Made by a program: the position numbers and the translations under genes
In this document: positions 16,168-24,037 of the stretch, in pieces
Layout: each line of letters opens with the position of its first letter
How positions within the stretch are numbered: position 1 is the stretch's first letter
Notes under the pieces: model-generated
The model's input: the letters and a program-made list of their open reading frames with translations, nothing else
The model's database searches: none
Told to the model about the DNA's origin: nothing
NCBI RefSeq assembly: GCF_001602375.1
Contig: NZ_BCNY01000013.1
Location: forward strand, 62,001-126,000
Length of the DNA: 64,000 nt
Source of the DNA: Methanoculleus horonobensis
GTDB lineage: Archaea > Halobacteriota > Methanomicrobia > Methanomicrobiales > Methanoculleaceae
Direction: 5' to 3'

Positions 16168-17006
16168 GGTTTCACCTCGATCAGGTATGCGCCGCGGCGG
16201 GCGACGCGGAGACGGTAGACCTCCCCGAACAAAGAGAGCACCTGCTCCGCCCCATCTCCTGCGGCAAAGACGCCGTTTCCAAGCATCGTCATGCTCGCCG
16301 GGACCCTCTCGGCGTCGCAGGCAACGAGCACCTGCCGCACCTCCGGTGCGATGAGCCCGCTCTTCTCGGCGAACCCCCGCGAGAGGAGGCAGAAGTCGGG
16401 GAGGTCGCGGGGGCAGCGGTCCGGGAACGCGTCGGCTATCCGTGCCATCGCCTCCGCCGACGAGAGAACCGAGGCGGTCGGGAGCGCCCCGAGGCTCACG
16501 GCGTAGAGGGGCTCTTCCGGATAGATGCGGGTGATATCCGCGTGAATCCCCGCTCCCTTCCGGCAGACGACCCCGCCGGAGATGCTCGCGGCGACGTCCC
16601 CGAGTCCGGTGCGGTGGAGAACCTCGGCCTCATGCGCCCGTGCGGACACGTCGTCCGCGGAAAGATCGAGATCGAAGAGATGGTTCACCGCCGTGAGCGT
16701 CGCAAGAAGCGCCGCCGCCGAGAGCCCGAACCCGGCGCCGATGGGGAGCCGGCATTCCGTCGTGACGCGGGCCGTGACCCCCAGCCGTTCGAGGGCGTAC
16801 TCGATCGGCGGCGACCCGGCGCTCGCGTGACCCTGCCGGACGACCCGGACGCTCGTCTCCGGGGCCTTCTCGACCGTCGAGCGCACCCCTTCACTGATGA
16901 CCACGCCGGCCCCGACGCTCCCGGTATCTTCCGGCCCGATTCCTTCGACGCGCCGGAAGTAGCCGGAGATGTGTCCGGGGGAGAAGGCTACAGCAGTTCG
17001 GACCAT
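16164..17006 (-). CDS. Pantoate kinase
   Basis: A 280-residue GHMP-family kinase that converts pantoate to 4-phosphopantoate in archaeal CoA synthesis. The first residues, TAVAFSPGHISGYFR, hold the substrate-binding motif. The ATP motif is ECRLPIGAGFGLSAAALLAT (PxGxGFGxSaA), and the C-terminal part has VPASMTMLGNGVFA. It overlaps coaBC (start) and the phosphopantothenate synthetase gene (end), forming a tight CoA operon. Confidence 0.93.
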   Translation of the reverse strand: MVRTAVAFSPGHISGYFRRVEGIGPEDTGSVGAGVVISEGVRSTVEKAPETSVRVVRQGHASAGSPPIEYALERLGVTARVTTECRLPIGAGFGLSAAALLATLTAVNHLFDLDLSADDVSARAHEAEVLHRTGLGDVAASISGGVVCRKGAGIHADITRIYPEEPLYAVSLGALPTASVLSSAEAMARIADAFPDRCPRDLPDFCLLSRGFAEKSGLIAPEVRQVLVACDAERVPASMTMLGNGVFAAGDGAEQVLSLFGEVYRLRVARRGAYLIEVKP

Positions 17007-18112
17007 ATCGCCCTGGCGACCTCCTCTTTGCTCCCGGAGACGTCGCGCGTCCCGCCGGCGGTCATGATCCGGAACGATCCTTCGGCCGCGCCCATCGTCG
17101 GGGGAGCGTTCACGACGACAACGCTTGCGCCCTCTTCAAGCATCGCTCGCGCCCGCTCCTCCTCGTCCCAGCCCAGTTTGAACGCCACCGTCACGGGACT
17201 GCATGCCGCCGCCACCGCGCCGATCACCTTCGGGAGGGGGTCGAGCCGGACGGTCAGCGGCGAACCGCTCGGGATCTTCCCCTCGTGCCGTTCGGGGGCA
17301 AAGTCCGATATCGCGGCCGCGCTGACGTAGATGTCGACCCCCTCGTCGCGGCAGACCGAAATGACCGCATCCCGCATTTCGGCCGCGGTCGTGGCACGGA
17401 TGTTTTTGACGCAGGGGATCGACCCCGCGTGCACCACCGTCACGTCCGCCCCGAGCCGGAAGGCCTCGAGCGCGAGCGCCCTCCCCATCCGCCCGGTCGA
17501 CCGGGTGGTGAGAACCCGGACGTCGTCGAGGGGTTCCGCGCACGCCCCGCTCGTGATCAGCACCCGTTTCCCCGCGAGCGGCCGGCCCGAGACCGCACGC
17601 TCCGCGTGGAGGACGATCGTATCGGTATCGGCGATCTTCGCCTTCTCCTCCTCGATCCGGGGGTCGATGACGTCGATGCCCCAGGAGCGGAGCCGTCCGA
17701 GGTTCTCCGCGACCCCCGGGTGGCGGTACATGCTCTCGTGCATCGCCGGGACGACCACCACCGGCATCCCCCGGCCGAGCGCCGTCGTCGCGAAGGTCGT
17801 GACCGTTGTATCGTCGATCCCGCAGGCGATCTTACCGATGGTGTTTGCCGTAGCGGGCGCGACGAGCAGGAGGTCGGCCTCCCCGCCCTCCCCGCAGTAG
17901 AGGACGTGCTCCACCAGGCCGGTGATCCGGCTGATCGCCGGCCGCCCCGTCGCGTAGGTCAGGGCGTCGGGGTGGATTATCCCCGCTGCCGCCTCCGTCA
18001 TCACCGCCTGCACCGTCGCGCCCCGGCGGCGCAGGGCATGGGCGAGTTTCACCGTCTCGACGGCCGCAATGCTCCCCGTCACGGCAAGCACCACCGTCTT
18101 TCCCGAAAGCAT
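16988..18112 (-). CDS. coaBC: Bifunctional phosphopantothenoylcysteine decarboxylase/phosphopantothenate--cysteine ligase
   Basis: A 374-residue protein (start at 18112, two bases after the upstream stop). The N-terminal CoaC flavoprotein domain has VLAVTGSIAAVETVKLAHAL, ADLLLVAPATANTIGKIACG and PAMHESMYRHP. The C-terminal CoaB domain has KRVLITSGACAEPLDDVRVL, TRSTGRMGRALALEAFRLGA and AAISDFAPERHEGKI. It makes and decarboxylates 4'-phospho-N-pantothenoylcysteine. A longer start at 18148 would overlap the upstream gene and adds a non-family N-terminus. Confidence 0.94.
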   Translation of the reverse strand: MLSGKTVVLAVTGSIAAVETVKLAHALRRRGATVQAVMTEAAAGIIHPDALTYATGRPAISRITGLVEHVLYCGEGGEADLLLVAPATANTIGKIACGIDDTTVTTFATTALGRGMPVVVVPAMHESMYRHPGVAENLGRLRSWGIDVIDPRIEEEKAKIADTDTIVLHAERAVSGRPLAGKRVLITSGACAEPLDDVRVLTTRSTGRMGRALALEAFRLGADVTVVHAGSIPCVKNIRATTAAEMRDAVISVCRDEGVDIYVSAAAISDFAPERHEGKIPSGSPLTVRLDPLPKVIGAVAAACSPVTVAFKLGWDEEERARAMLEEGASVVVVNAPPTMGAAEGSFRIMTAGGTRDVSGSKEEVARAIWSELL

Positions 18113-18114
18113 CT

Positions 18115-18984
18115 TCACGATATCGTCACATCCTGCACCATATGCCACGCGTGCGGGCCGTATTTCTTCACCCGGCGCGAGATCACCGTTGCCGAAAATC
18201 CAGCGCCCGCAACCTCTTTTTGGATCGTCTCGCCCGCGTCCCCGATACTGTGGACGTGGAGCACGCTCCCCTCCCGGACGTGGGCGAGGGCGTCGGCGAG
18301 CATCGAAGGCGCGTCGAAATGCCCCATCAGAACCCGATCGTAGACCCCGGAGAGGAGGTCCCGGCAGTCGCCGAGTTCTCCCGTGGCCCGGTCTGCAACG
18401 TGGTTTGCCATAATGTTACGTTGCAGGTATTCAAAGGCTATTGGGTTGATCTCCATCGCGTGGACCCGTGCACCGCTCATGGCAGCAGGTATGGTGAAGT
18501 AGCCGATCCCGGCGAACATATCCGCGGCCCGCTCGCCGGGCCGGACGAGGGCGGCGATCTTCGCCTTCTCGTTGCGGTTTCCCTGCGCGAACATCACCCT
18601 TGTCGGGTCGAGGAAGAACGTGTAGCCCTGCTCGCGGTGCCGCACCTCGCCGGCGGTGCCGTAGAGGATCTCGGCCTCCGGGATGCGCATCGCGTCGATA
18701 AACCCCTTCACCCGGACGACGCCCCGGGGACGGCACTGCTCCACGATCGCGGCAAGTTCCTCATCCGTCGGCGCGTCGCCGTGGAGAATCGCGACGTCGC
18801 CGACGAGATGGTAGCCGCGGCCGCGGTAGGTCTCCCGCTCGGGAAGATCCGTATCGGCAGAATAGCCCTCCCTGACCGGAACCCAGGCGACGCCGCCCTC
18901 GATATACGGCCGTCGGGAGGTATCCACCCACTCTTCGTCCGCGATATCGGCGAGGGCGGCCGCCGGCACCTTCCGCGCACGCAT
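18115..18984 (-). CDS. taw2: tRNA wybutosine-pathway aminocarboxypropyltransferase (Taw2-type)
   Basis: A 289-residue Trm5/TYW2-superfamily protein. The SAM-binding core is ERAADMFAGIGYFTIPAAMS, and the region VMFAQGNRNEKAKIA precedes it. The segment DRVLMGHFDAPSMLADAL, followed by VLHVHSI, matches the Taw2/TYW2 branch (MG..., HxH/HYHE) rather than the NLPxSA motif of Trm5. Taw2 transfers the 3-amino-3-carboxypropyl group of SAM to the tricyclic base at tRNA-Phe position 37. The ATG at 18984, 8 bases after the nmd3 stop, is chosen over the upstream frame extension. Confidence 0.82.
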   Translation of the reverse strand: MRARKVPAAALADIADEEWVDTSRRPYIEGGVAWVPVREGYSADTDLPERETYRGRGYHLVGDVAILHGDAPTDEELAAIVEQCRPRGVVRVKGFIDAMRIPEAEILYGTAGEVRHREQGYTFFLDPTRVMFAQGNRNEKAKIAALVRPGERAADMFAGIGYFTIPAAMSGARVHAMEINPIAFEYLQRNIMANHVADRATGELGDCRDLLSGVYDRVLMGHFDAPSMLADALAHVREGSVLHVHSIGDAGETIQKEVAGAGFSATVISRRVKKYGPHAWHMVQDVTIS

Positions 18985-18992
18985 GCCAGGAC

Positions 18993-20036
18993 TCACCCGA
19001 CGATGACCAGCCGGTCCTGCTCCTCGTCGCGGAGCACCCGGATCGGCTCCCCCTCTACCGGGAACGTCCACGAGACCATATTGAGTTCCCGCGTCTGGTA
19101 GGTCTTCGGGTCCATCAGCCCCACGACGCCCGGTTGCGTGAAGACGACGAGCGCGGACTCGGCCTCGCGGACGTTCCCTAAACGGCGCTCGATCTCGCCC
19201 TCGGTAAGCGTCCGGGCAACGCCGGCCGTGAGATCGAAGACCCGGAGACGGTGCCCGTCGATATCGCGCACCTCGAAGTAGTTGCCATGGGAGACCACCA
19301 CGTCGCCTTTCTGGTAGAACGGCAGCCGGAGAGAGTAGGTGATCCGGTAGAGCGCTTTTCCGTCTTTCTCGCCGACCAGCTTCGGGTGGGTCGTGAACCG
19401 CCCGCCGAGCGCCCCCGTGATCGCCCTCGATATCTCCTGGCCGAGGTGCTGCGTCCCGACGGTGATATCGACGCCGTCCTTCGTCTCATCGAGATCCGAT
19501 ATGAAGGAGAAACGGTCGCCCCCCTGCTGGAGCGACTCTTCGGCCTGCTGTGCAAGGCTCGTGGCGACCTCGCGCTCGTAGGCGTTGATCTTTCTATTGG
19601 TCGCCCGCACCTGGACGATACCCTCGTAGTAACCTCCGGAGATGCGGCTGCACCGGTCGCAGGACTCCCTCTGCCAGCGGATCTCGGTTCCGCAGGTTCC
19701 CCTGACCGGGACACCGTAAATGGTCGCCTCCACCTCGACGGTGCAGGCTGTCCTGTTCGTCGCGATCTCTTCCGAACGGACGGTGACCCGGATATCCTTC
19801 GCATCCTCGTGGATGCTGACCGCCGAGACCGCCAGCTCGGTGATCTGGTCTTCCCGCGGCATCTGCAGGTCAGACCAGGTCTTGCCGCGTTTCTGCGACT
19901 CGCAGACCGGACAGTAGATAGCGGTCACGTACGGCTCGCAGGTCAGCAGCCGCACGTCCGCGGCCCGGCACTCCGGGCAGACTCCTTCCTCGCTCGGTTT
20001 CCCGCAGCGGGGGCAGATGCTCGTCTGGATGGTCAT
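18993..20036 (-). CDS. Nmd3-related ribosomal export/biogenesis protein
   Basis: A 347-residue protein. The N-terminus is a four-Cys zinc unit (CPRCGKPSEEGVCPEC), followed by AIYCPVCESQKRGKTW and a third pair, RESCDRCSRISGGYYEGIVQ, characteristic of NMD3. The central part is the NMD3 OB-like domain (VGTQHLGQEISRAI, YRITYSLRLPFYQKGDVV). In eukaryotes NMD3 carries 60S subunits; in archaea it is thought to act in 50S maturation. It is encoded directly after DUF424 and before taw2. Confidence 0.9.
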   Translation of the reverse strand: MTIQTSICPRCGKPSEEGVCPECRAADVRLLTCEPYVTAIYCPVCESQKRGKTWSDLQMPREDQITELAVSAVSIHEDAKDIRVTVRSEEIATNRTACTVEVEATIYGVPVRGTCGTEIRWQRESCDRCSRISGGYYEGIVQVRATNRKINAYEREVATSLAQQAEESLQQGGDRFSFISDLDETKDGVDITVGTQHLGQEISRAITGALGGRFTTHPKLVGEKDGKALYRITYSLRLPFYQKGDVVVSHGNYFEVRDIDGHRLRVFDLTAGVARTLTEGEIERRLGNVREAESALVVFTQPGVVGLMDPKTYQTRELNMVSWTFPVEGEPIRVLRDEEQDRLVIVG

Positions 20037-20039
20037 GGA

Positions 20040-20360
20040 TCAGATCCTGAATATCTGGACGTGGGGCACGTCGCCGATCATGATACACTCGTTCTCGGCG
20101 ACGAGTCCCATGGCAACGGCGAGGGCTACAACGCGCTTGCCGATGATATTGGCGTTCTCCGCGCCCGCGAGCGCTCCCCGGACGTCCTCTTCGCCGGCGC
20201 GCTCGGTGCCGTAAAAACCCCCGGTGATGCAGACCTCGACGTCTCCGTGCATCAGGGTGACGTCCATGAGTTCGGCGTCGCAGGCAGCCACCACTTCACC
20301 GGCGCCCGGTATGCGGTGCACTTTCAGGTACATCACATACCGTTTGACGGGAGTCGTCAA
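20040..20360 (-). CDS. DUF424 family protein
   Basis: A 106-residue (or 97, from the ATG at 20333) archaeal DUF424 protein: YLKVHRIPGAGEVVAACDAE, then FYGTERAGEEDVRGALAGA, NIIGKRVVALAVAMGLV and HVQIFRI. The family is conserved in archaea and often sits near translation genes. No reaction is known. It ends 3 bases before nmd3. Confidence 0.88.
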   Translation of the reverse strand: MTTPVKRYVMYLKVHRIPGAGEVVAACDAELMDVTLMHGDVEVCITGGFYGTERAGEEDVRGALAGAENANIIGKRVVALAVAMGLVAENECIMIGDVPHVQIFRI

Positions 20361-20377
20361 AAAGGTGCGCAGTTCCG

Positions 20378-21208
20378 TTAAGGAAGCGCGATATCCACGC
20401 CGTAGGTGCGCGACGGGGTCTCTCGATGGATGCGCCAGGCGTCCTCTTCGGTGATCAGCCCTTCTTCGAGGTACCGGCGCGTGAACCGCGGCACCGACTT
20501 CGGCCCGATGACCGCGCCGGGCCGGGAGTTCTCGTCCATGTAATCGCTCTCCATGGTGAACCGCCGGCCCGACCGGGCGAGCGCGGGGATCTCCTCGTGC
20601 CGCGCGATGAATGAGGGCATGAGCGGGGTGTCGGGTGTCGCGAAGTGTTTGACGACCCGCTCGACCGGGATGCCGGCCCGCTGTGCCATATCGACGACGT
20701 CGGTGCAGGGCCCGCTCTCGGCGTGGAGCTGGACGGCACAGCTGCAGTCGGCGGCAAGTTCGAGCGCGTGGAAGAGGACCGCGTTCGAGGCGGCAAGCAC
20801 CTCCGGCGCGACCTCGTAGTGGGGCCGGCCGCTCTTGAGGGCGACGGCCTGTCCGCCCTCGACGTAGCGGGCGGCGAGGTCGAGCCCGGCCATCATCACG
20901 CCGGCGGCCGCTTCAAGGCTCATCCGCGCCGTAAGCCGGCCTATCTCCGCGGGGTGGACGCCGAGGACCGGGTAGACGACGAGCCCGGTCTCGCGGACCA
21001 TCTCCGCCACCCGGAGCGTGGCGTCGAAGACCTCCCGGTAATCCTCGCCCGACGAGGGTTCGACTCCAAGCGACCAGGAGGGTTTCGCGACCAGGAAGAT
21101 GTGCGTCCCCCCGCTGCGGCGAAAGTCCTTTGCGGCCTCGACGCCCCGGCCGTTTGCCGGGTCGATGTGGATATGGTCGTCAGTGATCGGTATCGCGGGG
21201 AGTTTCAT
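20378..21208 (-). CDS. TatD-family metal-dependent hydrolase (archaeal COG1099-type)
   Basis: A 276-residue TIM-barrel hydrolase. Metal-ligand motifs are ITDDHIHIDPANG at the N-terminus, PVLGVHPAEI, the His in CAVQLHAESGP and VVKHFATPDTP, and the late Asp in MESDYMDENSRPG. Related TatD proteins are DNases or deaminase-like hydrolases. The archaeal branch is uncharacterised. It overlaps mptD by 29 bases. Confidence 0.86.
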   Translation of the reverse strand: MKLPAIPITDDHIHIDPANGRGVEAAKDFRRSGGTHIFLVAKPSWSLGVEPSSGEDYREVFDATLRVAEMVRETGLVVYPVLGVHPAEIGRLTARMSLEAAAGVMMAGLDLAARYVEGGQAVALKSGRPHYEVAPEVLAASNAVLFHALELAADCSCAVQLHAESGPCTDVVDMAQRAGIPVERVVKHFATPDTPLMPSFIARHEEIPALARSGRRFTMESDYMDENSRPGAVIGPKSVPRFTRRYLEEGLITEEDAWRIHRETPSRTYGVDIALP

Positions 21209-21533
21209 GGAACTCGACGATCTCCATCATGGGGTAGTCGTCCTCGAGGTGCAGCCGGGCGCGGCAGACGGTCGTCCCGACCTCGGTCGTGATAGCGGCG
21301 TCGAACATCTTCCCGGCAAGTTCCGAGTAGCCGAACCGGTTCGAGACCATCATCTCGCGGTTCAGCCGGACGGTGATGTTCGTCACATAGGGCTGCAGGC
21401 CGACGGCCTGCTCGATGGCGGTCTCGACGGCGGCGGCCGTCTCGCGGGCGATCGGCGTCCCGACGAACTGGTGGTAGAGGGCGCCGAGCTTGATCCCGGC
21501 TTCGAAGGCCGCTCTCTCGCGGTCGGTGATCAT
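21180..21533 (-). CDS. mptD: Dihydroneopterin aldolase, archaeal MptD type
   Basis: A 117-residue DUF372 protein. It releases glycolaldehyde from 7,8-dihydroneopterin to give 6-hydroxymethyl-7,8-dihydropterin, a step towards tetrahydromethanopterin. Matching segments are AFEAGIKLGALYHQFVGTP, AAVETAIEQAVGLQPYV, SNRFGYSELAGKMFDAAI and the ending EDDYPMMEIVEFHE. The length is normal for the family. Confidence 0.9.
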   Translation of the reverse strand: MITDRERAAFEAGIKLGALYHQFVGTPIARETAAAVETAIEQAVGLQPYVTNITVRLNREMMVSNRFGYSELAGKMFDAAITTEVGTTVCRARLHLEDDYPMMEIVEFHETPRDTDH

Positions 21534-21607
21534 GGTTAGTAGGTTTGTGGGTATGGGAGTAAGAAGGTGCGCCCCCCCGGAGGGGGTGAGAAAGAAGGGG
21601 TTCTGTT

Positions 21608-21844
21608 TTACACGCGCTCATAAACACGCAAGAACTCTTCTCGAGAGATACCTGCCTGCGTGCAGATGGTTCGGAGGGTCGGGCCTTTGATTTTGGGGTG
21701 ATTCGGCATCGTGAGCGGCGTCGTTGTGCCGTCCGGATTGCTGCGGATAAGCGCGATAGGGTTGCCCGTCCTGACGATCTGAAAACCGAGCGCCTCCAGC
21801 GTTTTCAGCACCTTCCGCTGGGGCGCATCGTGCGGGAACTTCAT
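21608..21844 (-). CDS. HicA-like protein lacking the usual catalytic His
   Basis: A 78-residue HicA-family protein: RKVLKTLEALGFQIVRTG, then NPIALIRSNPDG, TPLTMPNHPKIKGPTLRTI and QAGISREEFLRVYE. In this subfamily the residue after GN is normally His (GNHI), the catalytic position. Here it is Pro (codon CCT, one base from CAT). It may therefore be an inactive toxin, although the rest of the fold is intact. It follows hicB with adjacent coordinates. Confidence 0.8.
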   Translation of the reverse strand: MKFPHDAPQRKVLKTLEALGFQIVRTGNPIALIRSNPDGTTTPLTMPNHPKIKGPTLRTICTQAGISREEFLRVYERV

Positions 21845-22066
21845 CTATACAGCGACTTCGGCGACGAAGGTCTCCATGATGTCGTTGTTCTCGAACGCAT
21901 CGTTCCCGAAGGTCTCTATGTGAAACTGTATGGCGGATTTCACCTCGGCAAGCGCCTCTTCGTAGGTATCCCCCTCTGCAACGACGACACCCTTCAGACC
22001 CAGGGGGTAGGCGACATAGCCGTCAGGATGCTTCTCGACGATGATTTTCAAGGTTTTCATGGACAC
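21845..22066 (-). CDS. hicB: HicB-family antitoxin
   Basis: A 73-residue protein: LKIIVEKHPDGYVAYPLGLK, then VVVAEGDTYEEALAEVKSAI and QFHIETFG. This is the short HicB fold. It directly precedes the HicA-like gene with no intergenic base, in antitoxin-first order. It is the third hic module in the window. Confidence 0.86.
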   Translation of the reverse strand: MSMKTLKIIVEKHPDGYVAYPLGLKGVVVAEGDTYEEALAEVKSAIQFHIETFGNDAFENNDIMETFVAEVAV

Positions 22067-22216
22067 TTATCTCTCCTGCATGTAATCAGAGTAGAGGCGA
22101 TCAGTGTGATATTCAACTCGTTTGGCGATATACTTTAGCCCGGCTTCTCCACCGGCGAAGGTTGTTGATTCATCTTTCGTTTTCGGTATTGATAGTGCTT
22201 CTTCCTGTTGCCGGGT

Positions 22217-22657
22217 TCACACTCCCCGGCTCCAGGTTTTCCAGAAGAACACTCCGAGAATCAGCATGAAGACGTAGCCCCCGGCGACGTAATAGGGATA
22301 CTCCACGGCAACCCCGGAAACCTCCAGAGCCGCCAGCACGAGGAGCCACAGGAGGAAACCCGAGGCCGAGGCCGCAAGCCCTGCCCTGCCCAAAAGGCGT
22401 TCCGCTTCAGGCATCGTATCGCGGGCAAACAGGTGGTAGCCGAGGGTGATGAAGACCGGCAGCATTCCTGCACTGAGCCAGACCTGCACCATCTGCGAGA
22501 ATTCGACTATGAATGCTCCCATGGCGTTCGGTTCCGCGAAGAACGTGAAGAGGATCGCCATGAGCACGGCGATCCAGACGTAATACAGGAATAAGCCGAA
22601 GAGCGCGCCCAGAACGCCCACGATCCTGTCCGGCTTTTTCTCTGTTTCTGTGGTCAT
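22217..22657 (-). CDS. Four-helix membrane protein, paralogue of 23434-23868
   Basis: A 146-residue protein with four hydrophobic segments (about 10-38, 49-72, 90-110 and 118-138). Its plan, N-terminal charged residues then LGALFGLFLYYVWIAVLM and later GFLLWLLVLAALEVSGVA, parallels the protein at 23434 (IFGVLLVIIWIALLF, GFLLWFAVLGVLYLAG). The two flank a lipoprotein gene on the same strand. Function unknown. Confidence 0.7.
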   Translation of the reverse strand: MTTETEKKPDRIVGVLGALFGLFLYYVWIAVLMAILFTFFAEPNAMGAFIVEFSQMVQVWLSAGMLPVFITLGYHLFARDTMPEAERLLGRAGLAASASGFLLWLLVLAALEVSGVAVEYPYYVAGGYVFMLILGVFFWKTWSRGV

Positions 22658-22723
22658 TCCATGTTACCCTCTTCTCCGGTGTTCGGGCGGCACGATTTGT
22701 TTCCTCTCTGTGATATCCACCGA

Positions 22724-23320
22724 TTAACAGGCGATCGACCGCGCCACCCGGATCAATTCGTTGCGGTCAAGCGACCCGCGCACGTAGTATGTAGCGTTCC
22801 CGGCCGCCGTCCAGGCGATCAGCCGTTCCTCTTCGGTCTCGTAGATCCGCCCCGTATACCCCCTGATATCAACGGGTTTTGGTTCTCTGTCAACGATCTG
22901 ATCTATTGCGCAGGGGTTGTACCCGTATCTGCTCCAGGTGATTTCGAGCAGCGTCATATCGGTAGTCCACGATGCGTTCTGCATTGTATCGTTGCGTGCG
23001 TAGCGCAGAGTCTCGCCGACCGTTGTGTAGTGGCTGCAGGTCTCGTTCCAGACAGTGGCTATCAGGAGGCCGTAGAGAGTATACTCCCCGGGGATGTATG
23101 ACGGCGGGGGGAAACCCGTGTACTCGGCGGGGTCCTCCCATTCCTCGATCCTGATGAAGGCTGAATCCCGGAGTGATGGTGCATTATCGGGGGGGAGTTC
23201 GGTTGTGGCGTCCATTATGGGTGGCGGCGTAACCCCTGCGGGATCGGTGGCCACGGGCTCGATGCACCCCGCGGTGAGGAGAATAAAAAAGAGTCCTATC
23301 GCGATATTACGGATCTTCAT
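22724..23320 (-). CDS. Hypothetical lipoprotein
   Basis: A 198-residue protein beginning MKIRNIAIGLFFILLTAGC, a signal peptide with lipobox LTAGC, so it should be exported and anchored outside. The mature part is Asp-, Pro- and Thr-rich at first, then folded. No family is recognised. It lies between two related membrane protein genes on the same strand. A start at 23335 is possible but would only lengthen the signal. Confidence 0.75.
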   Translation of the reverse strand: MKIRNIAIGLFFILLTAGCIEPVATDPAGVTPPPIMDATTELPPDNAPSLRDSAFIRIEEWEDPAEYTGFPPPSYIPGEYTLYGLLIATVWNETCSHYTTVGETLRYARNDTMQNASWTTDMTLLEITWSRYGYNPCAIDQIVDREPKPVDIRGYTGRIYETEEERLIAWTAAGNATYYVRGSLDRNELIRVARSIAC

Positions 23321-23433
23321 GCGCTTTCCTCCCATGATAGGGACCAGCCTTCAAAAAGCCGCTTATCCCGGCACAGACGAGCAGAGTTCGGGGAAATGTG
23401 ATCCGTAGAGAACGATATCCTCATCTGACGGAA

Positions 23434-23868
23434 TCACCCCTGCTCCGCGTCCACCCGAGGCTTTCTCCGCATTACGCTCCAGTCCCACGCCAGGTACAGA
23501 ACGAGAATCGTAAGAAGACCCCCCACCCCGTTGGTCTGATAAGGGATGGCGTAGCCAGCGAGATACAGAACCCCGAGAACGGCGAACCACAGCAGAAAAC
23601 CCAGGAAGTTGCTCTTAAGCCAGATCACGCTGCGAACGGTCTCGATTCCGCCCAGTTTTCGAGTGTAGAGCAGGTAGTTACCGGCATATGCGACGAACGG
23701 GATGAGACCCAGGGTAAACCAGGCCCTGAACGGATTTTGCGTGAATACCTGGCGTGGGAAGAGAGCCTGTCCGATGAGAAACAGCAGAGCAATCCAGATG
23801 ATCACTAACAGAACCCCAAATATGGCCCCTAACTCTCGATCGTATTTATCCGGGCCCGGCTCCGTCAT
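23434..23868 (-). CDS. Four-helix membrane protein, paralogue of 22217-22657
   Basis: A 144-residue protein with four hydrophobic helices and a short basic C-terminus (MRRKPRVDAEQG). The helix pattern and motifs such as GFLLWFAVL are shared with the protein at 22217. No function known. Confidence 0.7.
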   Translation of the reverse strand: MTEPGPDKYDRELGAIFGVLLVIIWIALLFLIGQALFPRQVFTQNPFRAWFTLGLIPFVAYAGNYLLYTRKLGGIETVRSVIWLKSNFLGFLLWFAVLGVLYLAGYAIPYQTNGVGGLLTILVLYLAWDWSVMRRKPRVDAEQG

Positions 23869-24037
23869 ACAGGAACCTGAACGTGAGGTTATTTATAAAT
23901 TCTGTCCCGTTGCTCTACGCGTCCGGGGCACTGCTGCAAAAGGAAGCGGAACGAAACGCTCGCTGGAAGAATAGAGCCGGGGGGTGGCGTAGGACGGGAA
24001 GGAAGAGCCCGGAGTGCCGGGGGAGGAGGCGCTCCTC

